A DNA stretch of 64,000 nucleotides from Hymenobacter sp. BRD67 (GCF_013256425.1 NZ_CP053904.1:3472001-3536000), one strand, 5' to 3'. Numbered from the stretch's first letter, positions 10,618 through 19,909 are shown. The notes: generated by a model not told the origin, from the letters alone. Made by a program: numbers and translations.

Positions 10618-10911
10618 ATATTATTTTTACTATATATAAAATGTGTGTACCTGGCTGTCGGCTGGCATGGCCCGCGTCGTAGGAAAGCAACTTCTTTTTT
10701 CTTGCCGACGAAAAAGCCTACCCTACTCTCCAAATGCGATTTCTTACGGCTGCAAAGCTACCAAAAGACTGTAAAGCTTATTTTTAGCGCAGCTATTGCT
10801 GGCGTAGCGGCTACAAAATCAGCTTTGCACAGCCTTGAGCTTGAGCCATTGCTGGTTTTTGGCATAAAGTCTGTTACTACCCAGCCCAAATCCAACTAAG
10901 TAAGTGTTTGG

Positions 10912-10942
10912 AAAGCCTCTTTCGTTTCGGGAGAGGCTTTTT
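10912..10942 (+). terminator. Intrinsic terminator with no clear upstream gene
   Basis: AAAGCCTCT (10912-10920) pairs with AGAGGCTTT (10932-10940), followed by TTTT and ATATA. The T-run is on the plus strand, so it should end a plus-strand transcript that starts somewhere in 10618-10911. Confidence 0.8.
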
Positions 10943-11006
10943 ATATAGCAACACTCTACTAGTAATGCCGCGCATCCTCCCCGGCCTTGTGCAACCTTTT
11001 TAGCTT

Positions 11007-11036
11007 TTTGAGCCTTATTCTTGCACATTATTTTAG
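11007..11036 (+). promoter_or_regulatory. Probable Bacteroidota promoter of radA
   Basis: TTTG at 11007-11010, an 18-bp spacer and TATTTTAG at 11029-11036, one base from the TAnnTTTG consensus. Transcription would start about ten bases before the radA ATG at 11053. Confidence 0.45.
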
Positions 11037-11052
11037 CAAGAATCCGGGACAA

Positions 11053-12453
11053 ATGGCGAAGGCAAGAACCGTTTATTTCTGTCAGAGCTGCGGGGCGCAG
11101 TCGGCCAAGTGGATAGGGCGCTGCCCTTCGTGCGGCGAGTGGAACACCTACGTTGAAGAAGTTATTCAGAAGGAAACCGTGGCCACCACTACCGGCCAGT
11201 GGAAGCCTGCCAGCACCGTGCCCGGCGGCAACCTCAACAAAGCAGCCAAGTCGCGCCCCTTGGCTGATATTCAGCACGAAGAAGAGCCGCGCATTCTCAC
11301 GCCCGACGGCGAGCTGAACCGCGTGCTGGGTGGCGGTCTGGTACCGGGCTCTATTGTGCTCATCGGCGGCGAGCCGGGCATTGGCAAGAGCACGCTCATG
11401 CTTCAGATTGCCCTGATGATGAAGCAGCTACGCATTCTGTACGTGAGCGGCGAAGAAAGCGAGGCCCAGATAAAGATGCGGGCCGAGCGCCTGGCCGACG
11501 GCCAACACGCCAATTGCTACATATTAACTGAAACCAATACGCAGAATATTTTCCGGCAGGTAGACCAGGTGCAGCCCAACCTGCTCGTCATCGACTCTAT
11601 CCAGACCATGCATTCGACGCTGGTAGAGAGTGGGGCGGGCTCGGTGAGCCAGGTGCGCGAGTGCACGGCCGAGTTTCTAAAATACGCCAAGGAAACCGGC
11701 GTGCCGGTGCTGCTCATCGGGCACATTACCAAGGATGGCAGCATTGCGGGCCCCAAAATTCTGGAGCACATGGTCGATACCGTGCTGCAGTTTGAGGGCG
11801 ACCGGCATTTAAGCTACCGCATTCTGCGCACCACCAAAAACCGCTTTGGCAGCACCTCGGAGCTAGGCATTTACGAGATGCAGGGCACCGGCCTGCGCCA
11901 GGTATCGAACCCGTCCGAGATTCTACTTTCGCAGCGCGCCGAAAGCCTGAGCGGCATGGCTATCGGGGCTACGCTGGAAGGCAACCGCCCGCTACTGGTA
12001 GAAGTGCAGGCCCTGGTAACGCCTGCCACCTACGGCACGCCCCAGCGTAGCAGTACGGGCTTCGACAGCAAGCGCCTGCAAATGCTACTGGCTGTACTCG
12101 AAAAGCGCGCCGGCCTGCGCCTCGGCCAGCACGATGTGTTTCTGAATATCGCCGGCGGCCTGCGCCTCGACGACCCGGCGCTCGATGCGGCCGTGTGCGC
12201 CGCCGTAGTTTCCTCGCTCAATGACCTACCTATTCCGGGCGACGTATGCCTGGCCGCCGAGGTTGGCCTCAGCGGGGAGATGCGCGCCGTGCCCCGCCTC
12301 GACCAGCGCCTGGCCGAAGCCGAGAAGCTGGGCTTTCGCGAAATGTACGTGTCGCAGTTCAACGGCAAGAACCTGGCCGCCCAGGACCGCGCGGGTCTGC
12401 GCATCCAGGCGGTAAGCCGGCTCGATGAAGTGCTGCAAGGCCTGTTTGGGTAA
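11053..12453 (+). CDS. radA: DNA repair protein RadA (Sms)
   Basis: RecA-like ATPase that drives branch migration in recombination and repair. The start MAKARTVYFCQSCG at 11053 gives 466 residues, the normal size. The N-terminal zinc finger CQSCG...CPSCGEW is complete, Walker A reads GGEPGIGKST (about residue 105), the RadA-specific KNRFG motif is present (about 262), and the Lon-like C-terminal domain is recognisable (NIAGGLRLDDPALD, GEVGLSGEMRAVP-like). It follows a promoter box closely, has no partner gene on the same strand nearby and is undamaged. A longer in-frame start upstream lacks family similarity. Confidence 0.97.
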   Translation: MAKARTVYFCQSCGAQSAKWIGRCPSCGEWNTYVEEVIQKETVATTTGQWKPASTVPGGNLNKAAKSRPLADIQHEEEPRILTPDGELNRVLGGGLVPGSIVLIGGEPGIGKSTLMLQIALMMKQLRILYVSGEESEAQIKMRAERLADGQHANCYILTETNTQNIFRQVDQVQPNLLVIDSIQTMHSTLVESGAGSVSQVRECTAEFLKYAKETGVPVLLIGHITKDGSIAGPKILEHMVDTVLQFEGDRHLSYRILRTTKNRFGSTSELGIYEMQGTGLRQVSNPSEILLSQRAESLSGMAIGATLEGNRPLLVEVQALVTPATYGTPQRSSTGFDSKRLQMLLAVLEKRAGLRLGQHDVFLNIAGGLRLDDPALDAAVCAAVVSSLNDLPIPGDVCLAAEVGLSGEMRAVPRLDQRLAEAEKLGFREMYVSQFNGKNLAAQDRAGLRIQAVSRLDEVLQGLFG

Positions 12454-12703
12454 GCTAACTCAGCCGACGTTCACCTGACAAGCTGGCAAACCAATATAGG
12501 ATTCGCCCTCGAACAGCGGTGGGTAAGGCCATAATTTTCAGGAGTATTTTTTTTTACGGGGCTTGGTGTAAGATGAGCGCCAAACGTGTCTTATCTTCGA
12601 AGTCACAATTGACTTTTACCGCGAAAACAAAGTAGGTACTCAACTTCTATACTACCTGCTGGCTTGCCAAAACCACGCCTTTCGATACCCCGTTCGACTT
12701 TAT

Positions 12704-14278
12704 ATGAAATTACCTTTTACCTGTCTAGTAACTTGGGTACTATGCTGGGCGCTGGCACTTTCTGCCCAGGCTCAATCGGCGGGGGCCCGGCCGGCCGATG
12801 TGGCCGGCGCGGCGATACTCACGGGTCGCGTTACCAATCCAACTACCGATACGGTAGCCGTTTCTATTCGCGACAGCCCGTTTGATGCCAAAGAGCGCAT
12901 CAGCTATGCCCACCTCAACGAGAAAGGTGAATTTCGGCTCAGTGTTTTGCTTAGCGGCTCTACAAAAGCTGATTTAGTATACGGCGATGCGGTTGCTGAC
13001 CTATTTTTGGACCCTGGCACTGACTTGGACGTTCGTTTTAAGGGTGACGACTTGCCCGGTACCGTTAAGTTTAAGGCCAATGATGTGCCTACCGGCTTTG
13101 CTACCAAGCTCCGCAACAACGCCAACCTGACCGACGCGCAACGCCACCGCCAGCAGATGGCAAATGCCAATTCGTACCTGGCCGAATTTGACGAGCAGTT
13201 TGTTTCGAACGACGGCTTTCAGGTGCTGCCCGACAATATTCAGCTCTATGAAGCTCCCTTTGTTTCGTTTCTTGACTATCGCATCAAGCATGAGCAAAAC
13301 TTCCTGGAGGACCGGGCCGCGCGTCAATCCTTCACGATTGACTTTTATAACTATGCCAAGGCAGAAATAACTTATTCCAATGCCAACGACCGGCTTACTT
13401 TTCCCGACCTGCGCGAGCAAGTGGTGAGCACGGAAGGCCGGCTGACGATGACACCGGGCTATTACGACTTCCTGCGCGACCCCAACCTGCTCAACGACCA
13501 GACGGCCGTTAGCAACGAGCAGTTTCAGGAGTTTTTGCTCAACTATGTGCACTACATGGCGGCGCAGCAAAAGCACCTGCGCACCGACCCCGATTTCTAT
13601 CCCTTCTGCTACTCACTGGCCAGCAAGCGCCTGAATGGCACCATGAAACTGCTTACGCTGGGTCGCATCCTGCAGGAGTCGTTTCGGTTTGGGCACGTGC
13701 GGCAATCGTCGGCCATGCTCGCCGACTTCCGCAATCTGGATAGCCGCAAGCGCTTTCTGCCAGCGCTCGACAGCGATTTTAGCAAGCATAAAGCCCTGGC
13801 TATTGGTGCTCAGGCGCCCGATTTCCGGCTCCTGACGGCTACTGGCGATTCGGTGCGCCTGAGCAGTTTTCAGGGCAAGCTGGTGTACCTGAACTTCTGG
13901 AAATCAACCAACGGCCTTTGCCTGCGCGACCTGGCCTATGCCCAAGACCTGAATAAGCGCTTTGAGGGCAAGAATATCGTGTTTGTAAACGTGGCGCTCG
14001 ATGAGCTGGAGGCACCCTGGAAACAGCTCGTTACTATTAAAAAGCTGCCGGGGGTGCATGTGCGGGCAATGGGCGGTATGCGCTCAGAAATAGCTAAAGC
14101 ATATAACCTCACCGAAGTACCGACCTATTTCCTGCTGGGCGAAGATGGCACCATCCTCAACCCCAAACCCAAGCGCATGAGCAGCCGCGCCGCCGTAGAC
14201 GAAATAAACCAGTCGTTTGGCAAGGCCGGTATCTACAGCGCGGCCGTGTCGCAATTATCTGGCAGCGGAGCTAAGTAG
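12704..14278 (+). CDS. Secreted TlpA/ResA-like thioredoxin-fold protein lacking CXXC
   Basis: A 524-residue exported protein: signal peptide (LVTWVLCWALALSAQAQS), a beta-rich N-terminal region (residues about 40-120, LTGRVTNPTTDTVAVSI), a helical middle and a C-terminal thioredoxin fold (about 365-515) beginning IGAQAPDFRLLTATGD and including YFLLGEDGTILNPKP. The active-site loop is FWKSTNGLCLRD where family members have W-C-x-x-C. The first Cys is Asn and only the second (about residue 406) remains, so it cannot form the usual disulfide. The cis-Pro loop EVPTYF is kept. It may be a monothiol or binding protein. Single gene, 250 bp after radA. Confidence 0.82.
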   Translation: MKLPFTCLVTWVLCWALALSAQAQSAGARPADVAGAAILTGRVTNPTTDTVAVSIRDSPFDAKERISYAHLNEKGEFRLSVLLSGSTKADLVYGDAVADLFLDPGTDLDVRFKGDDLPGTVKFKANDVPTGFATKLRNNANLTDAQRHRQQMANANSYLAEFDEQFVSNDGFQVLPDNIQLYEAPFVSFLDYRIKHEQNFLEDRAARQSFTIDFYNYAKAEITYSNANDRLTFPDLREQVVSTEGRLTMTPGYYDFLRDPNLLNDQTAVSNEQFQEFLLNYVHYMAAQQKHLRTDPDFYPFCYSLASKRLNGTMKLLTLGRILQESFRFGHVRQSSAMLADFRNLDSRKRFLPALDSDFSKHKALAIGAQAPDFRLLTATGDSVRLSSFQGKLVYLNFWKSTNGLCLRDLAYAQDLNKRFEGKNIVFVNVALDELEAPWKQLVTIKKLPGVHVRAMGGMRSEIAKAYNLTEVPTYFLLGEDGTILNPKPKRMSSRAAVDEINQSFGKAGIYSAAVSQLSGSGAK

Positions 14279-14356
14279 GCAGGCACCCGGCCGGCGCAAA
14301 CTTCTGTGGGGGTTCGGGTGTCTGTGGTGCGGCAGATTGCCGCTATTCTCCCCTCT

Positions 14357-15378
14357 ATGCGCTCCACTATCCGCGACGGCCTTTCCTTTTTGCGTAAAGC
14401 CACGCTCAAGCGTGTGCTTAACGCCGCGCAGGTAGTATCGTCCTATATACTGAGCCGCCTCACGGGGCGGGCGCGGGCCTGGGGCCTGCCCATAGCGCTG
14501 GCCATTGAGCCAACCACCAGCTGCAACCTGCGCTGCCCGAGTGCCCCAGCGGCCTGCGCTCGTTTACGCGGCCGACGGGCATGTTGCCGGCCGAGCTGTT
14601 CAAACAAACGATTGACGAGGTAGCCAGCCGGTTGTGGTACCTCATTTTCTACTTTCAGGGCGAGCCCTATCTGCACCCGCAGTTTCTGGATTTGGTGGAG
14701 TATGCGAGTAAGAAGGGTATTTACACCGCCACCAGTACCAATGCCCACTTTCTCAACGACCAGAACGCGCGCCGCACAGTAGAAAGCGGGCTCGACCGCC
14801 TTATTATCTCGCTCGACGGCACTACCCAGGAAGTGTATCAGCAGTACCGCGTGGGGGGCAAGCTGGAAAAAGTACTGGCCGGCACCCGCAACGTGATAAA
14901 GTGGCGTAAAGAGCTGAACAGCAGCACCCCACGAATTATTTTTCAGTTTTTGGTAGTGCGCCCCAATGAGCACCAGATAGCAGATGCCAAAGCGCTGGCC
15001 CAGGCAATGGGCGTAGACGATGTATGGTTTAAGACCGCGCAGATTTACGACTACCAGCAAGGCTCCCCGCTCATCCCGACCATCGACTACTATTCGCGGT
15101 ATGCCAACAACGGTAATGGCACTTTTAGCCTGAAAAACAAGCTTGTGAATGGCTGCTGGAAAATGTGGCATTCCTGCGTGGTAACCTGGGACGGCAAGGT
15201 AGTTCCCTGCTGCTTCGACAAAGACGCCGAATACCGGCTCGGCGACCGTGAAAACGAAAGCTTCCGCACGCTCTGGCACGGCCAGAAATACCAGGGCTTT
15301 CGCCAGGCCCTGCTCAAAGGGCGCGACCAGATTGAGATGTGCCGCAACTGCACCGAGGGAACCAAGGTGTGGGGGTAA
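14357..15378 (+). CDS. Radical SAM/SPASM domain protein, frame broken inside the Fe-S motif
   Basis: Radical S-adenosylmethionine enzyme of about 340 residues. The cluster motif sits exactly at a frame break: adding one G at 14539 restores SCNLRCPECPSG, the CxxxCxxC that binds the [4Fe-4S] cluster. The core continues with YFQGEPYLHP and RLIISLDGTTQEVYQQYR, then a SPASM-type auxiliary cluster region at the C-terminus (CWKMWHSCVVTWDGKVVPCC ... MCRNC). The substrate is unknown; similar proteins mature peptides or modify small molecules, but no precursor peptide is visible next to it. The start at 14357 is chosen because the homologous sequence begins there; earlier in-frame codons are possible. 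It ends before a terminator. Confidence 0.87.
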
Positions 15379-15414
15379 GTTTGCCCACTTATTGATATTA
15401 AATAGCTTACTTAA

Positions 15415-15440
15415 AAAGGCCGCCTTAGTGGGCGGCCTTT
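15415..15440 (+). terminator. Intrinsic terminator after the radical SAM gene
   Basis: AAAGGCCGCC (15415-15424), loop TTAGTG, GGCGGCCTTT (15431-15440), followed by CTTATTT. Perfect 10-bp stem. It may also serve the opposite-strand gene ending at 15501. Confidence 0.88.
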
Positions 15441-15500
15441 CTTATTTCACTTACTAGCCTGGTCAGCCAATAGAGTGGACCTATTGGTGAACTCCGCAGT

Positions 15501-15842
15501 CTATTTCTTGCCTTTTACCAGGTTTTTGCCCAGCGACTCGACGTGCAGGATAAACTTATCCACGTCTTCATTGGCGTAGGTGCCATAGGCGGAAGAGATA
15601 GTGCCTTTCGTACCGTCTGAGGTTTCAACGGCGTAGAGAATAGCCATATCGTCGGGGTTGCTTTCTCCTTCGAAGCGGAAATAATCAATGATGGTCGTTT
15701 CCTCGGGGCTATAGGTCCGGGCGCTATCGTCGTCCATCGTGCACAGGCGACCGCCGCGCACCGTAAAATCGTGGGTATAGCCTTGGCTGTTCAGCTTTTT
15801 TTCGACCGTCACGAGACTGGTCATTTCTTCTTTATCCTGCAT
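15501..15842 (-). CDS. Small conserved Bacteroidota protein (often mislabelled PRPP synthetase)
   Basis: A 113-residue cytoplasmic protein belonging to a short Bacteroidota family with the pattern GYTHDF near the start and FRFEGESNPDDMAILYAVET in the middle, then GTKGTISSAYGTYAN. Database entries often carry the name phosphoribosylpyrophosphate synthetase, but it is about a third of that enzyme's length and has no PRPP-binding motif, so the name should not be trusted. The start could be at 15842 or at the Met six codons later. Single gene in the minus direction. Function unknown. Confidence 0.75.
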   Translation of the reverse strand: MQDKEEMTSLVTVEKKLNSQGYTHDFTVRGGRLCTMDDDSARTYSPEETTIIDYFRFEGESNPDDMAILYAVETSDGTKGTISSAYGTYANEDVDKFILHVESLGKNLVKGKK

Positions 15843-15957
15843 GGCGATGGGTATTTCGGATAACTGGAGATGAAGCGGGCCTAAAGCAGCCTGCCCCGGC
15901 TATACGGAGCCGGGGCAGGAGTAGGTTATGCAATACTACTAGTTTTTAGACCAAGTC

Positions 15958-16149
15958 TCAGCGGGCCGCCGTGCGGGCCTCAATGGTGCGCTGCAAAGCC
16001 TCAACGTCGAGAGCTGCGCCACAGGCGCCGCCGCAGCCTTTGGCGCAGCCGGCCTGGCCTTTGGCAGCAAAAGTCAGCCATACGCGCCGGCCCAGGTAAG
16101 CCAGCGCCGCGGCAAAAAGCGCAATGATGATAAGCAGCTGAGCGTTCAT
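15958..16149 (-). CDS. FeoB-associated Cys-rich membrane protein
   Basis: A 63-residue protein with one N-terminal membrane helix (LLIIIALFAAALAYLG) followed by a basic segment and a cysteine cluster CAKGCGGACG. This matches the small FeoB-associated membrane proteins found with ferrous iron transporters in Bacteroidota. No feoA or feoB lies within the window, so here it is an orphan copy or a distant partner. The ATG at 16149 is preferred to an upstream TTG. Confidence 0.75.
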   Translation of the reverse strand: MNAQLLIIIALFAAALAYLGRRVWLTFAAKGQAGCAKGCGGACGAALDVEALQRTIEARTAAR

Positions 16150-16229
16150 GATACTCAAAAAACTGTGGCCGCTGCCAGAAAGTTTACAAGGACCGTAAAT
16201 ATTAAATAAATACTATATTAACCACGACT

Positions 16230-17048
16230 TCACGACTTGTAAGACGCCTCCCAGTGGCGTTTCATTATAGACTGCATTTCATTGTGCAGCAGCGTATTGG
16301 TGGCTAGTGTTTCGCGATTGAATACCGGGTCGCCCTCGCTTAGCCACTGCGTGACCCGGCCACCCGCCTCGCGCACCAGCAAAACGCCGGCGGCCACATC
16401 ATAGGCATTGATATTGAACTCGAAGTAGCTGTCGAACCGCCCGCAGGCTACGTAGGCCAGGTCGGTCGCGGCCGAGCCCCAGCGCCGCAGTCCCCGCGAG
16501 GCCTGCATATACTCAGTAAGAATGCGCAGGTAGGCATCGAGGTGGTCGAACTTGTAGAAGGGCAGCCCGGTGGCGATGAGCGAGTCGTTGAGGGTAGCGG
16601 CCGAGCTAACGTGAATAGGCTGCTCGTTGAGGAAGGCACCGTGGCCCAGCGCGCCCCGGAAGCACTCGTCGCGGCTCACTTCGTACACCACGCCCAGCAC
16701 TGGCTCGTTGCCGCGCGCTAGGGCCACGCTTACGGCAAAGCACGGCAGGCCATGAATGAAGTTGGTGGTGCCGTCGAGCGGGTCGATAATCCAGCGGTAT
16801 TCTACGCTGGCATCGGAGTTGGCCACCGTGCCTTCTTCCGTCACGAAGCCCGCCGTGGGCAATAGCTGCTGAAGCGCTGCTACCAGCCGCTTTTCCGATT
16901 CTTTATCAACATACGACACCAGGTCGTGCAAGCCTTTCTGCTGGATTTTGCCAGGGTCGAACTGGTGTACTTCGTGGCGAATAAAGCCTCCTACCTCGCG
17001 GCAAAGGGCTGCCACGGAATGGGAGAGCTGAAGCAGGTCAGGGTTCAT
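16230..17048 (-). CDS. Inositol monophosphatase family protein
   Basis: Mg2+-dependent sugar or inositol phosphate phosphatase (SuhB/IMPase fold), 272 residues. The metal-binding motif WIIDPLDGTTNFIHG (Asp89 and Asp92) and the preceding TEEG (Glu71/72) are present. The C-terminal motif NAYDVAAGVLLVREAGG supplies the last metal-binding Asp. The substrate may be inositol-1-phosphate, another sugar phosphate or a nucleotide phosphate; sequence alone does not decide. It is the third gene of an apparent rsmI-lnt-IMPase run, 40 bp after lnt. Frame intact. Confidence 0.92.
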   Translation of the reverse strand: MNPDLLQLSHSVAALCREVGGFIRHEVHQFDPGKIQQKGLHDLVSYVDKESEKRLVAALQQLLPTAGFVTEEGTVANSDASVEYRWIIDPLDGTTNFIHGLPCFAVSVALARGNEPVLGVVYEVSRDECFRGALGHGAFLNEQPIHVSSAATLNDSLIATGLPFYKFDHLDAYLRILTEYMQASRGLRRWGSAATDLAYVACGRFDSYFEFNINAYDVAAGVLLVREAGGRVTQWLSEGDPVFNRETLATNTLLHNEMQSIMKRHWEASYKS

Positions 17049-17087
17049 AAAGAAAGCAGCACGGACCTTGGTAGTCCGCCGTTTGAA

Positions 17088-18802
17088 TTAAGCATTGTTA
17101 TTAAGCCTACGGGCTCGCAACGCCCACACTACTACGGTCACTATTCCCAGCACCGCCAACACTTGCGCGGCGTGTCCGATAAGCTCGCCGAAGCGGGCGT
17201 AGAACGTGACCTCGTGGTTGAGGTGCACGGTACCCCGGCTGGCGGTGGATATCCAGGCGGGCTCCAGCTGAAAAATTTCGCCCTTCTGATTGATGAAACC
17301 CGTGAAGCCGGTGTTGGCAGCGCGGGCCAGGTCGCGGCGGGTTTCGATGCAGCGCAGGCTACCGTAGCGCAGCAGCTGCCGATAGCCGGGCGAGTCGTGC
17401 CACCAGGCATCGTTGGTAAACAATGCGAGTAGCGTGGCCCCGTTATGGGCATATTCGCTCACAAAGTCGCCGTAGATAGATTCGTAGCAGATAATAGGCG
17501 CCGGCAGCAGGGCCGGCGCATTGGCCGGCGCGGCAAATACGGTGCGCTCGGCCTGGCTGCCGTATGAGCCCACGTAACCGCCGAGGTCGATGTGCGCTAT
17601 CAGGGCGGTGAGCGCAGGTGGTATTTTCTCGACTCCGGGCACCAGCCGCGACTTATGGTAGAAGGCAATGGGAGCGGTAGCGGAGGCAAAATATGCCCCG
17701 GCGTTGAAGGTATCGAAGTAGCCCAGGTCGTCGCGGTAGCGGGCAGTTTCGCTGGCCGTCTCCTTGCTTGGATACGAGCCGATGGTAGTGACGCCCGTAA
17801 GCAGGGCCACGCCGGGGTGCCGCCCCAGCCACGCCCGGATGCGCCGGATTTTGGGGCTGCCTTCAATCGTATTTTCCCACATCGGCTCTTCCAGGGCAGT
17901 TTCGGGCCAGATAACCAGCCGCGTAGCGGGCGTCAGGTGCTGCTCCGAGAGGGTGAGAAAGCGCGTGAGCTGCTCGTTGGGGGAGACGAAGCTGGCCCCC
18001 CTTCAAACTTCTCATTATACGGGTCGAGGTTGGGCTGCACCACTACTACTTCGGCCGTAGGGCCTTTTTCGTGGTAAGATGCCCCGATGAGGTAAGAAAG
18101 CCCAATGGGCAACACAATGACCAGGAGGGGAATAAAAATGGAACTTGGCCACCCGAAAGCTGGGCGTGCCGGGTGGCCAGAGCCGGAGGCAAGCGCAGGC
18201 GTGACACCCCCAGCATTCTCATGCTTAGTCTTTAGCAGCGGGCTCTTAATTAAGCTTCTAAAGAGCAGCATATTAACCACCCACACCCATACCGAGCCGC
18301 CCAAAAAGCCCGTGTACTCGTACCACTGCACCCACTCGGGGGCGGCGGCAAAGCCGTTACCCAGCGTGAGCCAGGGCCAGGTGAGGTCCCAGTGCAGGTG
18401 CAGCTGCTCGAAGGCAATCCAGTAGATGGGCAGCGAGAGGTAGCCCAGGCGGTTGCCCAGACGCTTTTTGGTTTGCCGGAAGGCCATGAGCGGCAGGCAC
18501 ATCAGCAGGGCATTGAGCACCACAGCCGCAATGCCGGCGGGCAGCGACGAATAGCTTACCCACCAGGTAGTAAGTGCGTTCCAGAGCAGCAGCACCCAGT
18601 AAGTATAGGCAAATACGCGGCCCTTGCGCGCATTGGCCAGGGTGAGCTGCCGCTCCATCAGCAGGTAGGGAACCCAGCCGGCGAAGAGCGCCAGGGCCAG
18701 CGGGCCTATCGGCTGCGGCGGCCAGCCGCCGCTCAGTAGCAGCGCGCTCAGGGTAGCCAGCACCAGGGGGCGCTGCCAGAAGCTACGCGGCGGGGTCGTC
18801 AT
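17088..18802 (-). CDS. lnt: Apolipoprotein N-acyltransferase, frame broken by a 1-base deletion
   Basis: Inner-membrane enzyme that adds the third acyl chain to lipoproteins. The N-terminal part has five to six membrane helices (such as TWPWLTLGNGFA). The C-terminal nitrilase domain has the catalytic set: Glu in VIWPETALEEP, Lys in FYHKSRLVPGVEKIP and Cys in ICYESIYGDFV, with FTNDAWW. The frame breaks in the C run 17996-18001 (six; seven expected): adding one gives EKFEGGASFVSPNEQLTRF and a protein of about 571 residues. The start at 18802 (MTTPPRSFW) overlaps the rsmI stop by 20 bp; Met codons at 18808 and 18814 are alternatives. Usually essential in organisms with triacylated lipoproteins, which argues for a sequence error. 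Confidence 0.92.
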
Positions 18803-19550
18803 CGGCATCACCATCGTCAGAGGCTTCGTCGTCGCGGAAGTTGTATTTGCTGCGCTCACCTTTTTCTTGTTTAGCACCTTCTACTACCAGTACAATTTCG
18901 CCCTTAATGGCTGAGCGGGCCGCCAGCGTCGTCGCCAGCTCACCCAGCGAGGCAGTCAGCGTTTCCTCAAACAGCTTGGTCAGCTCGCGGCTCACGCTGG
19001 CGGGCCGCTCCGGACCGAACACCTCGGCCAGCTGCGTCAGGGTTTTGACGATGCGGTGCGGCGACTCGTAAAAAATAAGCGTACGCGTTTCGCGCGCCAG
19101 CTCCTGCAAGCGGGTTTGCCGGCCTTTCTTCACCGGCAAAAAGCCCTCGAAGGCAAACCGCTCGGCCCCAAAGCCCGACTTGAGCAGCGCTGGGATGAGG
19201 GCCGTCGGCCCCGGCAGGCACTCCACGGCAAGGCCCCGCGCTAGGCACTCTCGCACCAATAGAAAGCCGGGGTCGGAGATGCCCGGCGTGCCGGCGTCAC
19301 TCACCAGGGCCATGCGCTCACCCTTGGCCAGGCGCTCGAGCAGGCGCGGCACTACCTGGTGCTCATTGTGCAGATGGTAAGCTTGCAGCGGCTTTTTTAG
19401 CTCCAGGTGCTGGAGCAGTCGCCCACTGGTGCGGGTATCTTCGCAGAGCACCAAATCGGCTTCGCGCAGCACCCGAATGGCTCGCAGGGTAATGTCTTCG
19501 AGGTTGCCGATGGGCGTCGGCACGAGGGTAAGGGCAGCGGCTTCGGGCAT
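18783..19550 (-). CDS. rsmI: 16S rRNA (cytidine(1402)-2'-O)-methyltransferase
   Basis: Methylates the 2'-OH of C1402 in 16S rRNA using SAM. The 255-residue tetrapyrrole-methylase-fold protein has the opening LVPTPIGNLEDITLRA, DLVLCEDTRTSGRLL and the conserved LVSDAGTPGISDPG, followed by GPTALIPALLKSGF. The C-terminus is acidic and low complexity (DDEASDDGDADD). The start at 19550 lies five bases after a TACCTTTG box, so the transcript may have almost no leader. First gene of the rsmI-lnt-IMPase run, overlapping lnt by 20 bp, which suggests coupled translation. Confidence 0.95.
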   Translation of the reverse strand: MPEAAALTLVPTPIGNLEDITLRAIRVLREADLVLCEDTRTSGRLLQHLELKKPLQAYHLHNEHQVVPRLLERLAKGERMALVSDAGTPGISDPGFLLVRECLARGLAVECLPGPTALIPALLKSGFGAERFAFEGFLPVKKGRQTRLQELARETRTLIFYESPHRIVKTLTQLAEVFGPERPASVSRELTKLFEETLTASLGELATTLAARSAIKGEIVLVVEGAKQEKGERSKYNFRDDEASDDGDADDDPAA

Positions 19551-19555
19551 AGCCA

Positions 19556-19563
19556 CAAAGGTA
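19556..19563 (-). promoter_or_regulatory. TAnnTTTG box of rsmI
   Basis: TACCTTTG on the minus strand, five bases before the rsmI ATG. Perfect match to the Bacteroidota -7 consensus; no clear -33 TTTG. Confidence 0.55.
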
Positions 19564-19648
19564 GGGTGAGGCGAAGAGGCCGCAGGTTTTCAGGCGAAAA
19601 AGGAACCGGTTAATCCTATTTCGCTCAGGCTGGCAGTATGCCAGGCTT

Positions 19649-19909
19649 TTAACTTGCCAGCTCCTTACCCTGGTAGGCAGTCGCCAGTTTATCGATGGCG
19701 GCTGCCAGCCCGTGGTCTTTGGCCGTAACCACGCGCCCGGCTGAGTGCGTGCAGAGCCGAAAGCTTACCGTGTTATAGTCGTTACTCCACCACGGGTGAT
19801 GGTCCTGAAACTCGGCTTCCTCGGCTACATCAGTCATGAAGCTAAAGGCCGTCCGGAAGTCCTTAAAGCGGAAGGCGCAGGTCAGGGCATTGTCTTGTTC
19901 GGTCCACAT
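19649..19909 (-). CDS. 4a-hydroxytetrahydrobiopterin dehydratase (PCD/DCoH family)
   Basis: Dehydrates pterin-4a-carbinolamine after aromatic amino-acid hydroxylation, or serves pterin recycling more generally. The 86-residue protein is almost entirely the PCD domain: FQDHHPWWSNDYNTVSFRL with the two catalytic His, Trp/Tyr positions and the later VTAKDHGLAAAIDKLA. It lacks about ten residues at the N-terminus found in some homologues, but short versions are common. No phenylalanine hydroxylase is nearby. Stands alone, about 85 bp upstream of rsmI's start region in the other genes' direction. Confidence 0.9.
   Translation of the reverse strand: MWTEQDNALTCAFRFKDFRTAFSFMTDVAEEAEFQDHHPWWSNDYNTVSFRLCTHSAGRVVTAKDHGLAAAIDKLATAYQGKELAS

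Larger units (their letters stand above)
10618..11052. other. 435-bp gap between the ScfR-like gene and radA
   Basis: No confident protein gene. It holds the divergent promoter area of the ScfR-like gene (AT-rich 10611-10640), a strong plus-strand terminator (10912-10942) with no clear gene ahead of it, and the radA promoter (11007-11036). A 97-codon reading frame ending at 10899 just before the terminator has no recognisable features. A small RNA ending at the terminator is possible. Confidence 0.5.

Noticed and set aside
10606-10899. 97-codon frame just before an orphan terminator
   Set aside because: No recognisable motif, overlaps the start of the ScfR-like gene, and its composition looks non-coding. 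Kept only as a remark on the gap.
15501-15842. Phosphoribosylpyrophosphate synthetase
   Set aside because: Only 113 residues and no PRPP loop; the common database label is not supported.
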